A stretch of 64,000 nt of DNA from Lelliottia sp. JS-SCA-14 (GCF_035593345.1 NZ_CP141606.1:2790001-2854000), one strand, 5' to 3'. Positions 10,833-21,941 are shown, counted from the stretch's first letter. The notes: generated by a model from the letters alone, not told the origin. Numbers and translations are program-made.

Positions 10833-11903
10833 TTACACCGTCACCACTGGTACACGAGGCGCCAGAGCGGTCAACAACTCATACCCCACTGTCCCCGCCG
10901 CTGCGGCCACGTCATCGACTTTAACCTCGTTCCCCCACAGCTCCACCGGCGAACCGATGCCTGCCTGCGGACACGGGGTGAGATCCACCGCCATCATATC
11001 CATCGAAACCGTGCCGACGGTGCCGGTACGCACTCCGTCGATCCACACCGGCGTGCCCGTTGGGGCGATGCGCGGATAGCCGTCCGCATACCCGCCCGCC
11101 ACGATGCCGATGCGCTGCTCGCCCGTCGAGCGATAGCGGCTGCCATACCCCACGGTGTCGCCCGCTTTTAACGTCTGAATACCGATAATTTCACTGCGCA
11201 GAGTCATCACCGGTTTCAGGCCGCTGTTAGCGATGTCCTGCCACTGGCCCGACGGCGATGCGCCGTAGAGAATAATCCCCGGCCGCACCCAGTCGTAATG
11301 GGCTTCCGGGTGCCAGAGCGTGGCGGCGGAGTTCGACAGGGAACGGGCGCACTCCAGCCCTTCCGCTGCCTGATTGATGCGCACCATCGCATCGTTGATG
11401 CCATCCGGTTTTTCGGCGTCGGCGAAGTGCGCCATCAGCGTCATCTCGCCGACGTTTTTCAGGGCGCGCAGCTGTTGCCATACCGTATGGACACGATCCG
11501 GCTGGAAGCCGAGACGGTTCATCCCGCTGTTCACTTTCAGGTAGATGTCCAGCGGTGCGTGGAGTTTGGCGTTTTGCAGGGCTTTGATTTGCCAGTTGCT
11601 GTGCACGCTGGTGGTCAGACGGTACTTATCCAGCAGCGGCAGCTCATCGGCGTGGAAGAAACCTTCGAGCAGCAGAATCGGCCCTTTCCAGCCGCGCTCG
11701 CGCAGCAGGATCGCCTCTTCCAGATTCAGCAGGGCAAAACCATCCGTCGCACTGAGCGCACTCCAGATGGACTCAATTCCGTGGCCGTAGCCGTTGGCTT
11801 TCACCACCGACCAGACGCGAGAGCCCGGCGCAGCACGGCGGACAATCTGCAGGTTGTTTTTCAGCGCCTGCAGATCCAGCTGAGCCAGAATAGGACGGGA
11901 CAT
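10833..11903 (-). CDS. dadX: Catabolic alanine racemase
   Basis: PLP enzyme interconverting L- and D-alanine; it feeds D-Ala to DadA for catabolism. 356 residues, the same as E. coli DadX. The PLP-binding lysine lies in V-V-K-A-N-G-Y-G-H-G (~res 34), and the catalytic Tyr region is G-Y-G-S-R-Y-R (~res 253). It follows dadA by 12 bp on the same strand, making a dadAX operon. Confidence 0.96.
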   Translation of the reverse strand: MSRPILAQLDLQALKNNLQIVRRAAPGSRVWSVVKANGYGHGIESIWSALSATDGFALLNLEEAILLRERGWKGPILLLEGFFHADELPLLDKYRLTTSVHSNWQIKALQNAKLHAPLDIYLKVNSGMNRLGFQPDRVHTVWQQLRALKNVGEMTLMAHFADAEKPDGINDAMVRINQAAEGLECARSLSNSAATLWHPEAHYDWVRPGIILYGASPSGQWQDIANSGLKPVMTLRSEIIGIQTLKAGDTVGYGSRYRSTGEQRIGIVAGGYADGYPRIAPTGTPVWIDGVRTGTVGTVSMDMMAVDLTPCPQAGIGSPVELWGNEVKVDDVAAAAGTVGYELLTALAPRVPVVTV

Positions 11904-11915
11904 GACAGCTCCTTG

Positions 11916-13214
11916 TTAATTATGCGCGCCATGCAGATGCTGCGGGCGAGATGGCGTAAATCCGGACTGATAGCGCGCGGCGCTCAAGTCATCAAACGGA
12001 ATCGCCGGGGTGCGGCCCGAGATCAAATCACTCAGCAGCTGACCCGAACCGCAGGCCATGGTCCAGCCGAGGGTTCCGTGGCCGGTGTTGGTCCATAAGT
12101 TCTTAAACGGCGTGCGGCCGACAATCGGCGTGCCGTCCGGGGTCATAGGACGTAAACCGGTCCAGAACGTGGCCTGCTCGACAAAGCCCCCGCGCGGGAA
12201 CAGATCGCGCACCACCATCTCCAGGGTTTCGCGGCGCGGTTGCAGCAATTCCGTGTTAAAGCCGACAATCTCCGCCATGCCGCCGACGCGAATTCGGTCA
12301 TCGAAACGGGTAATGGCAATTTTGTAGGTTTCATCAAGGATAGTTGAAACCGGCGCACCGTTGTCCTCTTTCACCGGAATGGTCAGCGAGTAACCCTTGA
12401 GCGGATAGACCGGAATATCGAGAATGCCTTTCAGCATCGCCGTGGAGTAGGAACCGAACGCCATGACGTAGGCATCGGCTTTGATCACTTCCTCTCCGCA
12501 CTTCACGCCGTAGATTTTTTCGCTTTCGTACAGGAGCTTATCGACAGCGGTGTTGTAGCGGAACGTCACGCCCGCCTGCTCGCACATCTTCGCCAGACGC
12601 TGGGTAAAGAGCTGGCAGTCGCCGGTTTCGTCGTTCGGCAGACGCAACCCGCCCGTCAGTTTGTGTGCCACTTCTGCCAGCGCCGGTTCCACCTGCGCCA
12701 GCTGACTGGCTTCGAGCAGCTGATACGGCACGCCCGCATCCTGCAACACGGCGATATCGCGGGTGGCGTTTTCATACTGCTGCGCGGTGCGGAAGAGCTG
12801 GAGCGTGCCGCCCTGCCGTCCTTCGTATTCAATTCCGGTGGAGTGGCGTAGCTCTTTCAGGCAGTCGCGACTGTACTCCGCCAGACGCACCATGCGGCCT
12901 TTGTTTTCCATGTAATGGCGCGTGTCGCAGTTGCGCAGCATCTGCCACATCCATTTGAGCTGAAACTGGGTGCCGTCGAGGCTGATTGCCAGCGGCGCGT
13001 GGCGCTGGAACATCCATTTAATGGCTTTCAGCGGTACGCCCGGTGCCGCCCACGGAGCCGCATAGCCAGGGGAGATCTGCCCGGCGTTGGCCGCGCTGGT
13101 CTCCAGTGCCGGTCCCGGTTCGCGATCGATGACCGTCACCTCATGCCCTGCCTGACTTAAATACCAGGCGCTGGTGACGCCGACAACCCCACTTCCCAGT
13201 ATGACAACTCGCAT
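11916..13214 (-). CDS. dadA: D-amino acid dehydrogenase, small (FAD) subunit
   Basis: Membrane-associated FAD flavoprotein that oxidises D-alanine to pyruvate and ammonia, passing electrons to the respiratory chain. 432 residues from the ATG at 13214 (two codons inside the longest frame), matching E. coli. The FAD Rossmann motif [14 protein letters not shown] is at the N-terminus, followed by E-V-T-V-I-D-R-E. First gene of dadAX. A CRP-type site lies 89 bp upstream; in E. coli the operon is controlled by Lrp and CRP. Confidence 0.97.
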   Translation of the reverse strand: MRVVILGSGVVGVTSAWYLSQAGHEVTVIDREPGPALETSAANAGQISPGYAAPWAAPGVPLKAIKWMFQRHAPLAISLDGTQFQLKWMWQMLRNCDTRHYMENKGRMVRLAEYSRDCLKELRHSTGIEYEGRQGGTLQLFRTAQQYENATRDIAVLQDAGVPYQLLEASQLAQVEPALAEVAHKLTGGLRLPNDETGDCQLFTQRLAKMCEQAGVTFRYNTAVDKLLYESEKIYGVKCGEEVIKADAYVMAFGSYSTAMLKGILDIPVYPLKGYSLTIPVKEDNGAPVSTILDETYKIAITRFDDRIRVGGMAEIVGFNTELLQPRRETLEMVVRDLFPRGGFVEQATFWTGLRPMTPDGTPIVGRTPFKNLWTNTGHGTLGWTMACGSGQLLSDLISGRTPAIPFDDLSAARYQSGFTPSRPQHLHGAHN

Positions 13215-13302
13215 AGCCACTCCGTTATGAGCAAAAGAACAATCTTCTAATTACAGATTGATAACCTAGTTGAAAATATTATTCAACATACGACTTTTTT
13301 AT

Positions 13303-13318
13303 GGTGACTTATCTCACA
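13303..13318. promoter_or_regulatory. CRP-binding site in the dadA upstream region
   Basis: GGTGA-CTTATC-TCACA fits TGTGA-N6-TCACA with one mismatch. It sits in the 323-bp divergent spacer between dadA and ycgB (13215-13537), nearer dadA. The same spacer holds a GTTGAA/TTCAAC inverted repeat at 13269-13287 of unknown role. Confidence 0.65.
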
Positions 13319-13478
13319 TCTTCCCCAGCCAGCGGGGATAGCGGTTATTTAGGATCTTTTCCTGCGCGCTCTTTTTAGCCAGCAGAATATTCTGCGAGAC
13401 ACCCGTTTTCTGTGGGATTGAAAACGGGAAATCGCAAAGAAAAAATTTCTGTGTCAGCACGCTTTTCAATGCGTTGAT

Positions 13479-13488
13479 CTATGCTTGA
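13479..13488 (+). promoter_or_regulatory. Probable sigma-S type -10 element of ycgB
   Basis: CTATGCTTGA resembles the extended RpoS -10 (CTAYACTTAA). It lies 50 bases before the ycgB ATG with no good -35. ycgB is RpoS-dependent in E. coli, which supports the reading. Confidence 0.5.
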
Positions 13489-13537
13489 AAAGAGGTTCTC
13501 CAGATCAGAGAGAGCTATCAATAACGAGGGCGCGCTA

Positions 13538-15070
13538 ATGGCTACACTTGACTCCATATCCAAGGACAGCACTCGTCTCAGCGATGGACCCGACTGGACC
13601 TTCGAGCTGCTGGATGTCTATCTGGCCGAGATCGACCGGGTAGCGAAGCTGTATCGGCTGGACACCTATCCGCACCAGATCGAAGTTATTACCTCCGAAC
13701 AGATGATGGACGCCTACTCGAGCGTCGGGATGCCGATCAACTATCCGCACTGGTCGTTCGGTAAGAAATTCATTGAGACAGAGCGACTCTACAAGCACGG
13801 CCAGCAGGGCCTGGCGTATGAGATCGTCATTAACTCCAACCCGTGTATCGCTTATCTGATGGAAGAGAACACCATTACCATGCAGGCGCTGGTGATGGCG
13901 CACGCCTGTTACGGGCACAACTCGTTCTTTAAAAATAACTATCTGTTCCGCAGCTGGACCGATGCCAGCTCGATTGTCGATTACCTGATCTTCGCGCGGA
14001 AATACATTACCGAATGCGAAGAGCGTTACGGCGTGGACGAGGTGGAGAAACTGCTCGACTCCTGTCACGCGCTGATGAATTACGGCGTCGACCGCTACAA
14101 ACGTCCGCAAAAAATCTCCCTGCAGGAGGAGAAAGCGCGGCAGAAAAGTCGCGAAGAGTATCTGCAAAGCCAGGTGAATATGCTGTGGCGTACCCTGCCG
14201 AAACGCGAAGAGGAGAAGACGATCGCCGAAGCGCGGCGTTATCCGTCTGAGCCGCAGGAGAACTTACTCTACTTTATGGAAAAAAATGCGCCGCTGCTTG
14301 AACCCTGGCAGCGTGAAATCTTGCGTATCGTGCGTAAGGTGAGCCAGTATTTTTATCCGCAAAAACAGACCCAGGTGATGAACGAAGGCTGGGCGACGTT
14401 CTGGCACTACACCATCCTCAATCACCTGTATGACGAAGGCAAAGTGACCGAGCGGTTTATGCTCGAGTTTTTGCACAGCCACACTAACGTGGTGTTCCAG
14501 CCGCCGTACAACAGCCCGTGGTACAGCGGGATTAACCCGTATGCCCTCGGCTTTGCGATGTTCCAGGATATCAAACGCATCTGCCAGTCGCCGACGGAAG
14601 AGGATAAATACTGGTTCCCGGACATTGCCGGGTCCGACTGGCTGGAAACGCTGCATTTCGCGATGCGCGACTTTAAGGACGAGAGCTTTATCAGCCAGTT
14701 TATGTCGCCGAAAATCATGCGTGATTTCCGCTTCTTCACGGTGCTGGACGACGACCGGAATAACTACCTGGAGATTTCGGCGATTCATAACGAAGAAGGG
14801 TATCGTGAGATCCGCTCGCGTCTCTCTTCTCAGTACAATCTGAGCAATCTGGAACCCAATATTCAGGTGTGGAACGTGGATTTGCGCGGCGATCGCTCGC
14901 TGACGCTGCGCTATATTCCGCACAACCGCGCGCCGCTGGATAAAGGACGTAAAGAGGTGCTCAAGCATGTTCATCGCCTGTGGGGGTTTGACGTGCTGAT
15001 GGAGCAGCAGAACGAGGACGGTAGCGTGGAGTTGCTGGAGCGGTGTCCGGCGCGGGCTAACACGTTGTGA
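13538..15070 (+). CDS. ycgB: SpoVR-family protein YcgB
   Basis: 510 residues from the ATG at 13538, equal to E. coli YcgB. The longer in-frame start at 13481 lies inside the presumed promoter and is not conserved. This is a SpoVR-like protein, highly conserved throughout, with histidine-rich patches such as M-A-H-A-C-Y-G-H-N-S and N-E-G-W-A-T-F-W-H. The biochemical role is unknown; SpoVR is needed for spore cortex in Bacillus, and in enterobacteria the gene is stationary-phase induced. No signal peptide, so presumably cytoplasmic. Confidence 0.95.
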   Translation: MATLDSISKDSTRLSDGPDWTFELLDVYLAEIDRVAKLYRLDTYPHQIEVITSEQMMDAYSSVGMPINYPHWSFGKKFIETERLYKHGQQGLAYEIVINSNPCIAYLMEENTITMQALVMAHACYGHNSFFKNNYLFRSWTDASSIVDYLIFARKYITECEERYGVDEVEKLLDSCHALMNYGVDRYKRPQKISLQEEKARQKSREEYLQSQVNMLWRTLPKREEEKTIAEARRYPSEPQENLLYFMEKNAPLLEPWQREILRIVRKVSQYFYPQKQTQVMNEGWATFWHYTILNHLYDEGKVTERFMLEFLHSHTNVVFQPPYNSPWYSGINPYALGFAMFQDIKRICQSPTEEDKYWFPDIAGSDWLETLHFAMRDFKDESFISQFMSPKIMRDFRFFTVLDDDRNNYLEISAIHNEEGYREIRSRLSSQYNLSNLEPNIQVWNVDLRGDRSLTLRYIPHNRAPLDKGRKEVLKHVHRLWGFDVLMEQQNEDGSVELLERCPARANTL

Positions 15071-15102
15071 TGGGTGCCGGGTTGACTCTCTGCGGCCTGT
15101 TT

Positions 15103-15135
15103 GCCGGGTGGCGGCTGACGCCTTACCCGGCCTAC
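15103..15135. repeat. REP-like palindrome
   Basis: GCCGGGTGGCGGCTGACGCC is followed by TTACCCGGCCTAC, with imperfectly complementary ends. It lies between the convergent genes ycgB and fadR. Confidence 0.6.
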
Positions 15136-15155
15136 AAAATGCATCGTCGTCGGGC

Positions 15156-15190
15156 AAAAAAAACCTCTCGAAAGAGAGGTTTTTTATTTT
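15156..15190. terminator. Bidirectional terminator between ycgB and fadR
   Basis: AACCTCTC-GAAA-GAGAGGTT (15162-15181) is flanked by A7 on the left and TTTTTTATTTT on the right, so it can end transcripts from both sides. Confidence 0.9.
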
Positions 15191-15909
15191 CAATGACCGT
15201 GAATCGCTAAATCGCCCGGCAGATTCTTCTGCATCCGGTGCCAGATCTCGCCACTGTCGTGGCCGTAACGGCGCACCGTTTCGTAAACCTGATCGTGCAG
15301 ACCTTCGGTGCAGAGTTCGCTCAGCTTGTGGTAGAAACCGAGCGCCAGGCTACGCGCTTCCGGATTGGCGAAGTAATGACGACCAATGCGGGTATAGAGC
15401 CCTTTCATACCGTTGAGGATCAGCCCGTAAATCGGGTTGCCCGAGGCAAATGCCAGACCACGGAAGATGTTGTAATCCAGCGTCGCGAAGGCATCTGCGT
15501 GATCGTCAACCGCAGAGGCGGTTGCCAGCACTTCCAGCGCCTTATCAGGGTGCTGACGGAATGCGGTGCGGATAAAGATGGTGGAAATGTTGGTGCGCAC
15601 CGACAGCAGATTATCGATCAGCTGCGGAACGCTCTCATGATCGAGACGGGCGAGCGTTTCAAGAATATTCAGACCCGACGTTTCCCAGAAGTTATTCACT
15701 TTGGTCGGTTTGCCGTGTTGAATCGTCAACCAGCCATCACGTGCCAGACGCTGAAGAACTTCGCGTAAAGTGGTACGTGTTACGCCAATCAGTTCAGAAA
15801 GTTCACGTTCAGCGGGAAGGATCGTTCCAGGGGCGAAACGGTTATTCCAGATGCTTTCAATGATGTACTCTTCAGCGAAACCCGCCGGGCTTTGCGCCTT
15901 TATGACCAT
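15190..15909 (-). CDS. fadR: Fatty-acid responsive transcriptional regulator
   Basis: GntR-family dimer that represses fad genes and activates fabA/fabB; long-chain acyl-CoA releases it from DNA. 239 residues, the E. coli length. The N-terminal winged helix (res ~1-72) contains the recognition segment [14 protein letters not shown], and the C-terminal all-helical FadR acyl-CoA domain follows. A matching operator is present upstream of fadD in this window at 24987-25003. Confidence 0.97.
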   Translation of the reverse strand: MVIKAQSPAGFAEEYIIESIWNNRFAPGTILPAERELSELIGVTRTTLREVLQRLARDGWLTIQHGKPTKVNNFWETSGLNILETLARLDHESVPQLIDNLLSVRTNISTIFIRTAFRQHPDKALEVLATASAVDDHADAFATLDYNIFRGLAFASGNPIYGLILNGMKGLYTRIGRHYFANPEARSLALGFYHKLSELCTEGLHDQVYETVRRYGHDSGEIWHRMQKNLPGDLAIHGH

Positions 15910-16110
15910 AGTGAGATTTCCATTACACAGCTTTAGCTAATTCACTCATCATACCAGAGGCTGACAGGCGCAGGTAGCGCAGCGACGCGGGAAAAAAGGG
16001 ATCGCCGTTTCATTTCTGTTAAATACCCGTCCCCGCTGCGTGACCGTTATTCATGCAAATTGTGCGTATAATAATGTTTTGCTTAACTTTGGCGAGGAAG
16101 GAACTCTCTG

Positions 16111-17649
16111 GTGGAAATGTCTTATGGACGCGCCCTGTGGCGCAATTTTTTAGGCCAGTCTCCCGACTGGTACAAGCTCACGTTACTCACTTTTCTGATC
16201 CTCAACCCGCTGGTGTTTATCTTTTCGCCATTTACCGCCGGATGGCTGCTGGTGGCGGAGTTTATCTTCGCTCTGGCGATGGCGCTGAAATGCTACCCGC
16301 TGCTCCCCGGCGGGCTGCTGGCGATTGAAGCGGTGTGCATCGGGATGACCAGCGCCGAGCGCGTCAAACACGAGCTGGCCACCAACCTTGAAGTGCTCCT
16401 GCTGCTGATCTTTATGGTCGCCGGGATCTACTTTATGAAACAGCTGCTGCTGTTCATCTTCACGCGGTTGCTGCTGAGCATTCGTTCCAAAACCGTGCTC
16501 TCCCTCTCCTTCTGTCTCGCCGCCGCGTTTCTCTCCGCATTCCTCGACGCACTGACGGTGGTGGCAGTCGTGATCAGCGTCGCGGTCGGTTTTTACGCCA
16601 TTTACCATCGCGTGGTGTCGTCTAAACCCGAGAGCGATCTGCAGGATGACAGCCAGATTGAAACGCCGAAGCGCGAGGTGCTGGAACAATTCCGCGCCTT
16701 CTTGCGCAGCCTGATGATGCACGCGGGCATCGGTACAGCGCTCGGGGGCGTGATGACGATGGTCGGCGAGCCGCAAAACCTGATTATCGCCAAAGCGGCG
16801 GGCTGGAACTTTACGGAGTTCTTTCTGCGCATCGCACCGGTGAGTGTTCCGGTCTTTTTCTGCGGTTTAGTGACCTGCGTGCTGCTGGAAAAAACCAAAA
16901 GCTTCGGGTACGGCGCACAGCTGCCGGGGCCGGTGCGCGACGTGCTGCACGAGTTTGATCTGAAAAGCCGTCGCCAGCGCACGCGTCAGGAGAAGCTGGC
17001 CCTGATAGCGCAGGGGGTCATCGGCGTGTGGCTGATCATCGCCCTGGCATTTCACCTGGCGGAGGTCGGGCTGATTGGCCTGTCGGTGATTATTCTCGCC
17101 ACCTCGTTTACCGGCGTGACCGATGAACATGCCATCGGCAAAGCCTTTACCGAGGCACTGCCCTTTACCGCCCTGCTGGCGGTGTTTTTTGCCATTGTGG
17201 CGGTGATTGTCGATCAGCAGCTGTTTTCGCCGATTATCGACTTTGTTCTGCGGGCGTCTCCAGACTCGCAGCTGTCGCTGTTTTATCTGTTTAACGGCCT
17301 GCTCTCATCCATTTCTGATAACGTGTTTGTCGGGTCGGTGTATATCAACGAAGCCAAATCCGCGCTGGAGCATGGCGTTATCAGCATTAATCAGTTTGAG
17401 CTGCTGGCGGTGGCGATCAATACCGGCACCAATCTGCCGTCGGTGGCGACACCGAACGGCCAGGCGGCGTTCCTGTTCCTGCTGACCTCGGCGCTGGCCC
17501 CGCTGATTCGTCTCTCTTACGGGCGGATGGTGTGGATGGCGCTGCCGTATACGCTGGTATTAACGCTGGTCGGTTTGCTGTGCGTCAAATTTACCCTCAT
17601 TCCTTATACGCAATGGTTGTTGCATATAGGTATACTGGCCGCGCATTAA
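16111..17649 (+). CDS. nhaB: Na+/H+ antiporter NhaB
   Basis: Inner-membrane electrogenic Na+/H+ antiporter for sodium extrusion and pH homeostasis. 512 residues against 513 in E. coli, with about 12 hydrophobic spans. The conserved region [12 protein letters not shown] (~res 140) and the S-I-S-D-N-V-F-V-G segment (~res 405) typify the ArsB/NhaD/NhaB superfamily. GTG start at 16111, preceded by GAGGAAGGA. Divergent from fadR, as in E. coli. Confidence 0.96.
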   Translation: MEMSYGRALWRNFLGQSPDWYKLTLLTFLILNPLVFIFSPFTAGWLLVAEFIFALAMALKCYPLLPGGLLAIEAVCIGMTSAERVKHELATNLEVLLLLIFMVAGIYFMKQLLLFIFTRLLLSIRSKTVLSLSFCLAAAFLSAFLDALTVVAVVISVAVGFYAIYHRVVSSKPESDLQDDSQIETPKREVLEQFRAFLRSLMMHAGIGTALGGVMTMVGEPQNLIIAKAAGWNFTEFFLRIAPVSVPVFFCGLVTCVLLEKTKSFGYGAQLPGPVRDVLHEFDLKSRRQRTRQEKLALIAQGVIGVWLIIALAFHLAEVGLIGLSVIILATSFTGVTDEHAIGKAFTEALPFTALLAVFFAIVAVIVDQQLFSPIIDFVLRASPDSQLSLFYLFNGLLSSISDNVFVGSVYINEAKSALEHGVISINQFELLAVAINTGTNLPSVATPNGQAAFLFLLTSALAPLIRLSYGRMVWMALPYTLVLTLVGLLCVKFTLIPYTQWLLHIGILAAH

Positions 17650-17793
17650 GTCCCTGAATTCGGGCAGTTCGCTGCCCGGTTTGACTTTCTGCATTATAAA
17701 CATCCAATTACGTTTTATTTTGCCAGGTGGATCTGGCGCTTAAAGCGTTTTGGTTTACACTGCGCTTTCTAAGCCTGTTCCAGGGAAATGATT

Positions 17794-18324
17794 ATGTTGC
17801 GATTTTTGAACCAGTGCTCTCGCGGTCGCGGAGCGTGGTTGTTGATGGCCCTGACCGCCTTTGCGCTGGAAATGGTAGCGCTGTGGTTCCAGCATGTGAT
17901 GTTGCTGAAACCTTGTGTGTTGTGTATCTACGAACGTTGTGCGCTGTTCGGCATTATGGGTGCGGGTCTGGTCGGGGCAATTGCGCCGAAATCCCCACTG
18001 CGTTATGCCGGGATCGCCATTTGGTTGTACAGTGCCTGGAAAGGCATTGAGCTGGCCTGGCAGCACACTATGATGCAGCTGCATCCGTCGCCATTTATGA
18101 CCTGCGATTTTGCCGCCCGCTTCCCGAGCTGGCTGCCGCTGGATAAATGGCTGCCGCAGGTGTTTGTTGCCTCCGGTGACTGCTCTGTTCGTCAGTGGGA
18201 ATTTCTGACGCTGGAGATGCCGCAGTGGCTGGTCGGTATTTTCGTCGCCTACTTCGTGATAGCGCTGCTGGTGCTGATTGCCCAGCCGTTCAAACCGAAA
18301 AAACGCGATTTGTTTGGTAGGTAA
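17794..18324 (+). CDS. dsbB: Disulfide bond formation protein B (quinone reductase)
   Basis: Reoxidises periplasmic DsbA and passes electrons to ubiquinone or menaquinone. 176 residues from the ATG at 17794 (M-L-R-F, family start). Four transmembrane helices. The two redox pairs are visible: C-V-L-C (Cys41/44) after the first helix, and Cys104 (M-T-C-D-F) with Cys130 (G-D-C-S) in the large periplasmic loop. In E. coli K-12 hlyE and umuDC lie between dsbB and ycgN; here they are absent. Confidence 0.97.
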   Translation: MLRFLNQCSRGRGAWLLMALTAFALEMVALWFQHVMLLKPCVLCIYERCALFGIMGAGLVGAIAPKSPLRYAGIAIWLYSAWKGIELAWQHTMMQLHPSPFMTCDFAARFPSWLPLDKWLPQVFVASGDCSVRQWEFLTLEMPQWLVGIFVAYFVIALLVLIAQPFKPKKRDLFGR

Positions 18325-18328
18325 AAGC

Positions 18329-18355
18329 AAAACGGTAACGCAAGTTGCCGTTTTT
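18329..18355 (+). terminator. Terminator of dsbB
   Basis: AAAACGGTAAC-GCAA-GTTGCCGTTTTT hairpin, starting 5 bases after the dsbB stop. Confidence 0.85.
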
Positions 18356-18363
18356 AGTCTTTT

Positions 18364-18399
18364 CTCCCTCGCCCCGTGGGAGAGGGCCGGGGTGAGGGC
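18364..18399. repeat. Intergenic palindromic repeat, inverted copy
   Basis: CTCCCTCGCCCCGTGGGAGA followed by GGGCCGGGGTGAGGG is the reverse-orientation relative of the elements at 3717-3800 and 10749-10783. It lies between convergent dsbB and ycgN. Confidence 0.7.
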
Positions 18400-18435
18400 A
18401 ACAGGCCGCACCGTACACACCGCACAATCCCCAAC

Positions 18436-18463
18436 AAAAAACCCGCCTCGGCGGGTTTTTTAT
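18436..18463 (-). terminator. Terminator of ycgN
   Basis: AAAAACCCGCC-TC-GGCGGGTTTTTT hairpin abutting the ycgN stop; it is U-rich in both directions. Confidence 0.85.
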
Positions 18464-18907
18464 TTATGCACGTTTAGGATGGTTGAGAATATGGTCTTCC
18501 CAGTCCTGCACTTCAGACTCTTTCACCGCAATATGTCTCACCGAGATACGCTCACCGTGCATCGCCGCTTTTGAGCCCGTCAGCAGCGGGTGCCAGTCCG
18601 GCAGCCCTTTCCCTTCCGCCAGCAGACGATACGCGCAGGTATGCGGCAGCCATTCAAAGGTCGGGAGATTGTCGCGGGTCAGCTTGATGCAGTCCGGCTC
18701 GTACTCGAAACGGCGCTCGTAGTTACGGCACTGACAGGTTTTGATGTTCAGCTGCTTGCAGGCGACGTTGGTGAAGTAGATTTCGTCCGTGTCTTCGTCC
18801 ATCAGCTTGTGCAGGCAGCACTGCCCACAGCCGTCACACAGCGATTCCCACTCCACGTCGGTCATTTCGTCGAGAGTCTTGCTTTGCCAGAAAGGGGTTT
18901 CGCTCAT
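18464..18907 (-). CDS. ycgN: YcgN family cysteine-cluster protein
   Basis: 147 residues from the ATG at 18907 (a GTG four codons earlier is possible). The N-terminal cysteine cluster C-D-G-C-G-Q-C-C and a later C-x-C-R-N-Y-E pair place it in the UPF0153/YkgJ-type zinc- or iron-chelating family. The function is unknown. It is the first of the minus-strand run ycgN-ycgM-ycgL, the same order as in E. coli. Confidence 0.93.
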   Translation of the reverse strand: MSETPFWQSKTLDEMTDVEWESLCDGCGQCCLHKLMDEDTDEIYFTNVACKQLNIKTCQCRNYERRFEYEPDCIKLTRDNLPTFEWLPHTCAYRLLAEGKGLPDWHPLLTGSKAAMHGERISVRHIAVKESEVQDWEDHILNHPKRA

Positions 18908-19000
18908 AGGGATGTCCACACGTCAAAAGAAAGCGCACCTTATAACCAGTCTGGCACGTGGATGCAAGTTTTGCCGCCGAATAACAGCGGCAAGGGGGTT

Positions 19001-19660
19001 TTACAGCACGCGCGTCTTAACGGATTGCCCGTTAAACCCAATCTCCAGTTCGTCGCCGCTGGTCAGCGGGCCGACGCCTTCCGGCGTGCCGGTGAGGATC
19101 ACATCGCCCGGTTTGAGGGTGAAGTAGCGGCTCATGTAAGCAATCAGCGGCAGGATTTTGTGGATCATGTCTGAGGTGTTGCCCTGCTGGCGCACGTCAC
19201 CGTTAATTTTCAGGCTCAGGGGAGTGTTTTGCGGATCGGCATGGAATTCGGCGGCCGGGATAAAACCGGAGATCGGGCAGGAATTATCAAAGCCTTTGGC
19301 TTTTTCCCACGGCTGCCCCGCCTTCTTCATTTTGCCCTGCACGTCGCGCAAGGTCAGATCCAATGCAACGCCGTAACCCGCAATCGCTTTCTGCACGTGC
19401 TCTTCGGAGGCCTGACGCAGCGTGCCGCCAATCAGTACCGCCAGTTCGACTTCGTGGTGAACCGACCCCAGCCCTTGCGGTAGCGCCAGCGGCTGGCGGA
19501 TATCGCACAGCGCCGTTTCCGGCTTGATAAACAACACAGGCTCTTCTGGCACGGCACTGCCCATTTCCTGAATGTGCTTCGCATAGTTGCTGCCGACGCA
19601 GACCACTTTGCTCACGGGATAATCCAGTAATGCGCCTTGCCAGTTGTGATGTTGATACAT
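19001..19660 (-). CDS. ycgM: Fumarylacetoacetate hydrolase-family protein
   Basis: 219 residues. FAH fold with the metal-binding H-E-V-E-L-A (~res 70) and a downstream conserved Asp in D-L-T-L-R-D; the C-terminal V-I-L-T-G-T-P-E-G-V-G-P motif is diagnostic. Relatives act as acylpyruvases or oxaloacetate decarboxylases; the exact substrate cannot be read from the sequence. Located between ycgN and ycgL. Confidence 0.92.
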   Translation of the reverse strand: MYQHHNWQGALLDYPVSKVVCVGSNYAKHIQEMGSAVPEEPVLFIKPETALCDIRQPLALPQGLGSVHHEVELAVLIGGTLRQASEEHVQKAIAGYGVALDLTLRDVQGKMKKAGQPWEKAKGFDNSCPISGFIPAAEFHADPQNTPLSLKINGDVRQQGNTSDMIHKILPLIAYMSRYFTLKPGDVILTGTPEGVGPLTSGDELEIGFNGQSVKTRVL

Positions 19661-19707
19661 GCTCGTCCCCTAAACGGTTGATATGTCACCCACGGAGTTG
19701 GCCGGGG

Positions 19708-19983
19708 TTATTTTTTTCCGTCACCCGCGAGATGCTGTTTTAATAAATTCTCAGGAGGTGGCGGCAGCTGTAAATAATAGCCCTGTTCTTTCAGCGCGGT
19801 TTTCACTTTTTCCAGATCGGCATTCACCAGTTTTTTACGACCATCCAGCGGCAGCAGCATCGCCAGCTGCGGGGCACCGAAGCCTTTCATTAATTCTTCC
19901 GGCACGCGGGAAAAATCGTCTTTTTTCTCGACATAAAGATAAGTCTGGTCGCGTTTAGTACTTCTGTAGATCACACAAAACAT
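19708..19983 (-). CDS. ycgL: YcgL domain-containing protein
   Basis: 91 residues. Starts M-F-C-V-I-Y-R-S and carries the D-Q-T-Y-L-Y-V and Y-Y-L-Q-L-P-P-P-P motifs typical of the YcgL family. No known enzymatic motif and no signal peptide. Divergent from minC, with a 123-bp spacer. Confidence 0.93.
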   Translation of the reverse strand: MFCVIYRSTKRDQTYLYVEKKDDFSRVPEELMKGFGAPQLAMLLPLDGRKKLVNADLEKVKTALKEQGYYLQLPPPPENLLKQHLAGDGKK

Positions 19984-20046
19984 GTTTTTACTCTGAATTA
20001 TCGGTGGTTGCTTGCCTCAATATAACAGTGACTATAACATGCCTGA

Positions 20047-20814
<768 letters not shown>

Positions 20815-20837
20815 TCCCTTTTTAACAAGGAATTTCT

Positions 20838-21650
20838 ATGGCACGCATTATTGTTGTGACTTCGGGTAAAGGAGGCGTTGGCAAGACCACCTCCAGCGCG
20901 GCCATCGCTACTGGTTTGGCCCAGAAGGGAAAGAAGACAGTTGTTATCGATTTCGATATCGGCCTGCGTAACCTCGACCTGATCATGGGCTGCGAGCGTC
21001 GCGTGGTGTATGACTTCGTTAACGTCATCCAGGGTGATGCGACCTTAAACCAGGCGCTTATCAAAGATAAGCGCACGGAAAACCTCTTTATTCTCCCGGC
21101 CTCTCAGACGCGCGACAAAGATGCGCTGACCCGTGAAGGCGTGGAGAAAGTGCTCGACGAGCTGAAGAAGATGGAGTTCGACTTTGTGGTCTGCGACTCC
21201 CCTGCTGGTATCGAAACGGGCGCGCTGATGGCGCTGTACTTCGCTGACGAAGCCATCATCACCACCAACCCCGAAGTGTCGTCCGTGCGTGACTCCGACC
21301 GTATTCTGGGCATTCTGGCGTCGAAATCTCGTCGTGCAGAAAATGGCCAGGACCCGATTAAAGAGCACCTGCTGCTGACCCGCTACAATCCGGGCCGCGT
21401 CAACAAAGGTGACATGCTGAGCATGGAAGATGTGCTGGAGATCCTGCGCATCAAACTGGTCGGCGTGATTCCGGAAGATCAGTCTGTGCTGCGCGCCTCT
21501 AACCAGGGTGAGCCGGTGATCCTTGATACGATGGCAGACGCGGGTAAAGCCTACGCTGATACCGTTGACCGTCTGCTGGGAGAAGATCGTCCTTTCCGCT
21601 TCATTGAAGAAGAGAAGAAAGGTTTCCTCAAACGCCTGTTCGGAGGATAA
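20838..21650 (+). CDS. minD: Septum site-determining ATPase MinD
   Basis: Membrane-associating ATPase that recruits MinC and is displaced by MinE to generate pole-to-pole oscillation. 270 residues. It has the deviant Walker A G-K-G-G-V-G-K-T-T at residues 10-18, and Walker B-like F-V-V-C-D-S-P-A-G-I-E. A C-terminal amphipathic membrane-targeting helix (K-K-G-F-L-K-R-L-F-G-G) is present. 23 bp after minC and 3 bp before minE. Confidence 0.98.
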   Translation: MARIIVVTSGKGGVGKTTSSAAIATGLAQKGKKTVVIDFDIGLRNLDLIMGCERRVVYDFVNVIQGDATLNQALIKDKRTENLFILPASQTRDKDALTREGVEKVLDELKKMEFDFVVCDSPAGIETGALMALYFADEAIITTNPEVSSVRDSDRILGILASKSRRAENGQDPIKEHLLLTRYNPGRVNKGDMLSMEDVLEILRIKLVGVIPEDQSVLRASNQGEPVILDTMADAGKAYADTVDRLLGEDRPFRFIEEEKKGFLKRLFGG

Positions 21651-21653
21651 GTT

Positions 21654-21923
21654 ATGGCATTACTGGACTTTTTTCTCTCGCGGAAAAAAAGCACCGCCAA
21701 CATCGCGAAAGAGCGACTGCAAATTATCGTTGCGGAGCGTCGCCGCAGCGATGCTGAACCTCACTATTTGCCGCAGCTGCGCAAAGACATCCTGGAAGTG
21801 ATTTGTAAGTACGTGCAGATCGACCCGGAGATGGTCACCGTGCAGCTTGAGCAGAAGGACGGAGATATTTCGATTCTGGAGCTGAACGTGACGCTGCCGG
21901 AAGCGGAAGAGTCGCGTCCGTAG
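21654..21923 (+). CDS. minE: Cell division topological specificity factor MinE
   Basis: Stimulates MinD ATPase and restricts MinC/MinD to the poles. 89 residues: a short N-terminal membrane helix (A-L-L-D-F-F-L), the MinD-contact region [14 protein letters not shown] (~res 19-32), and the C-terminal topological specificity domain. Third gene of the minCDE operon. Confidence 0.98.
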
Positions 21924-21941
21924 CATTAAAACATGTCGGTT

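Noticed and set aside
16053-16328. ORF starting ATG at 16053 upstream of nhaB
   Set aside because: It overlaps the nhaB start in another frame, and its product becomes low-complexity Arg/Gly-rich. At most its first codons could be a leader peptide, which cannot be supported.
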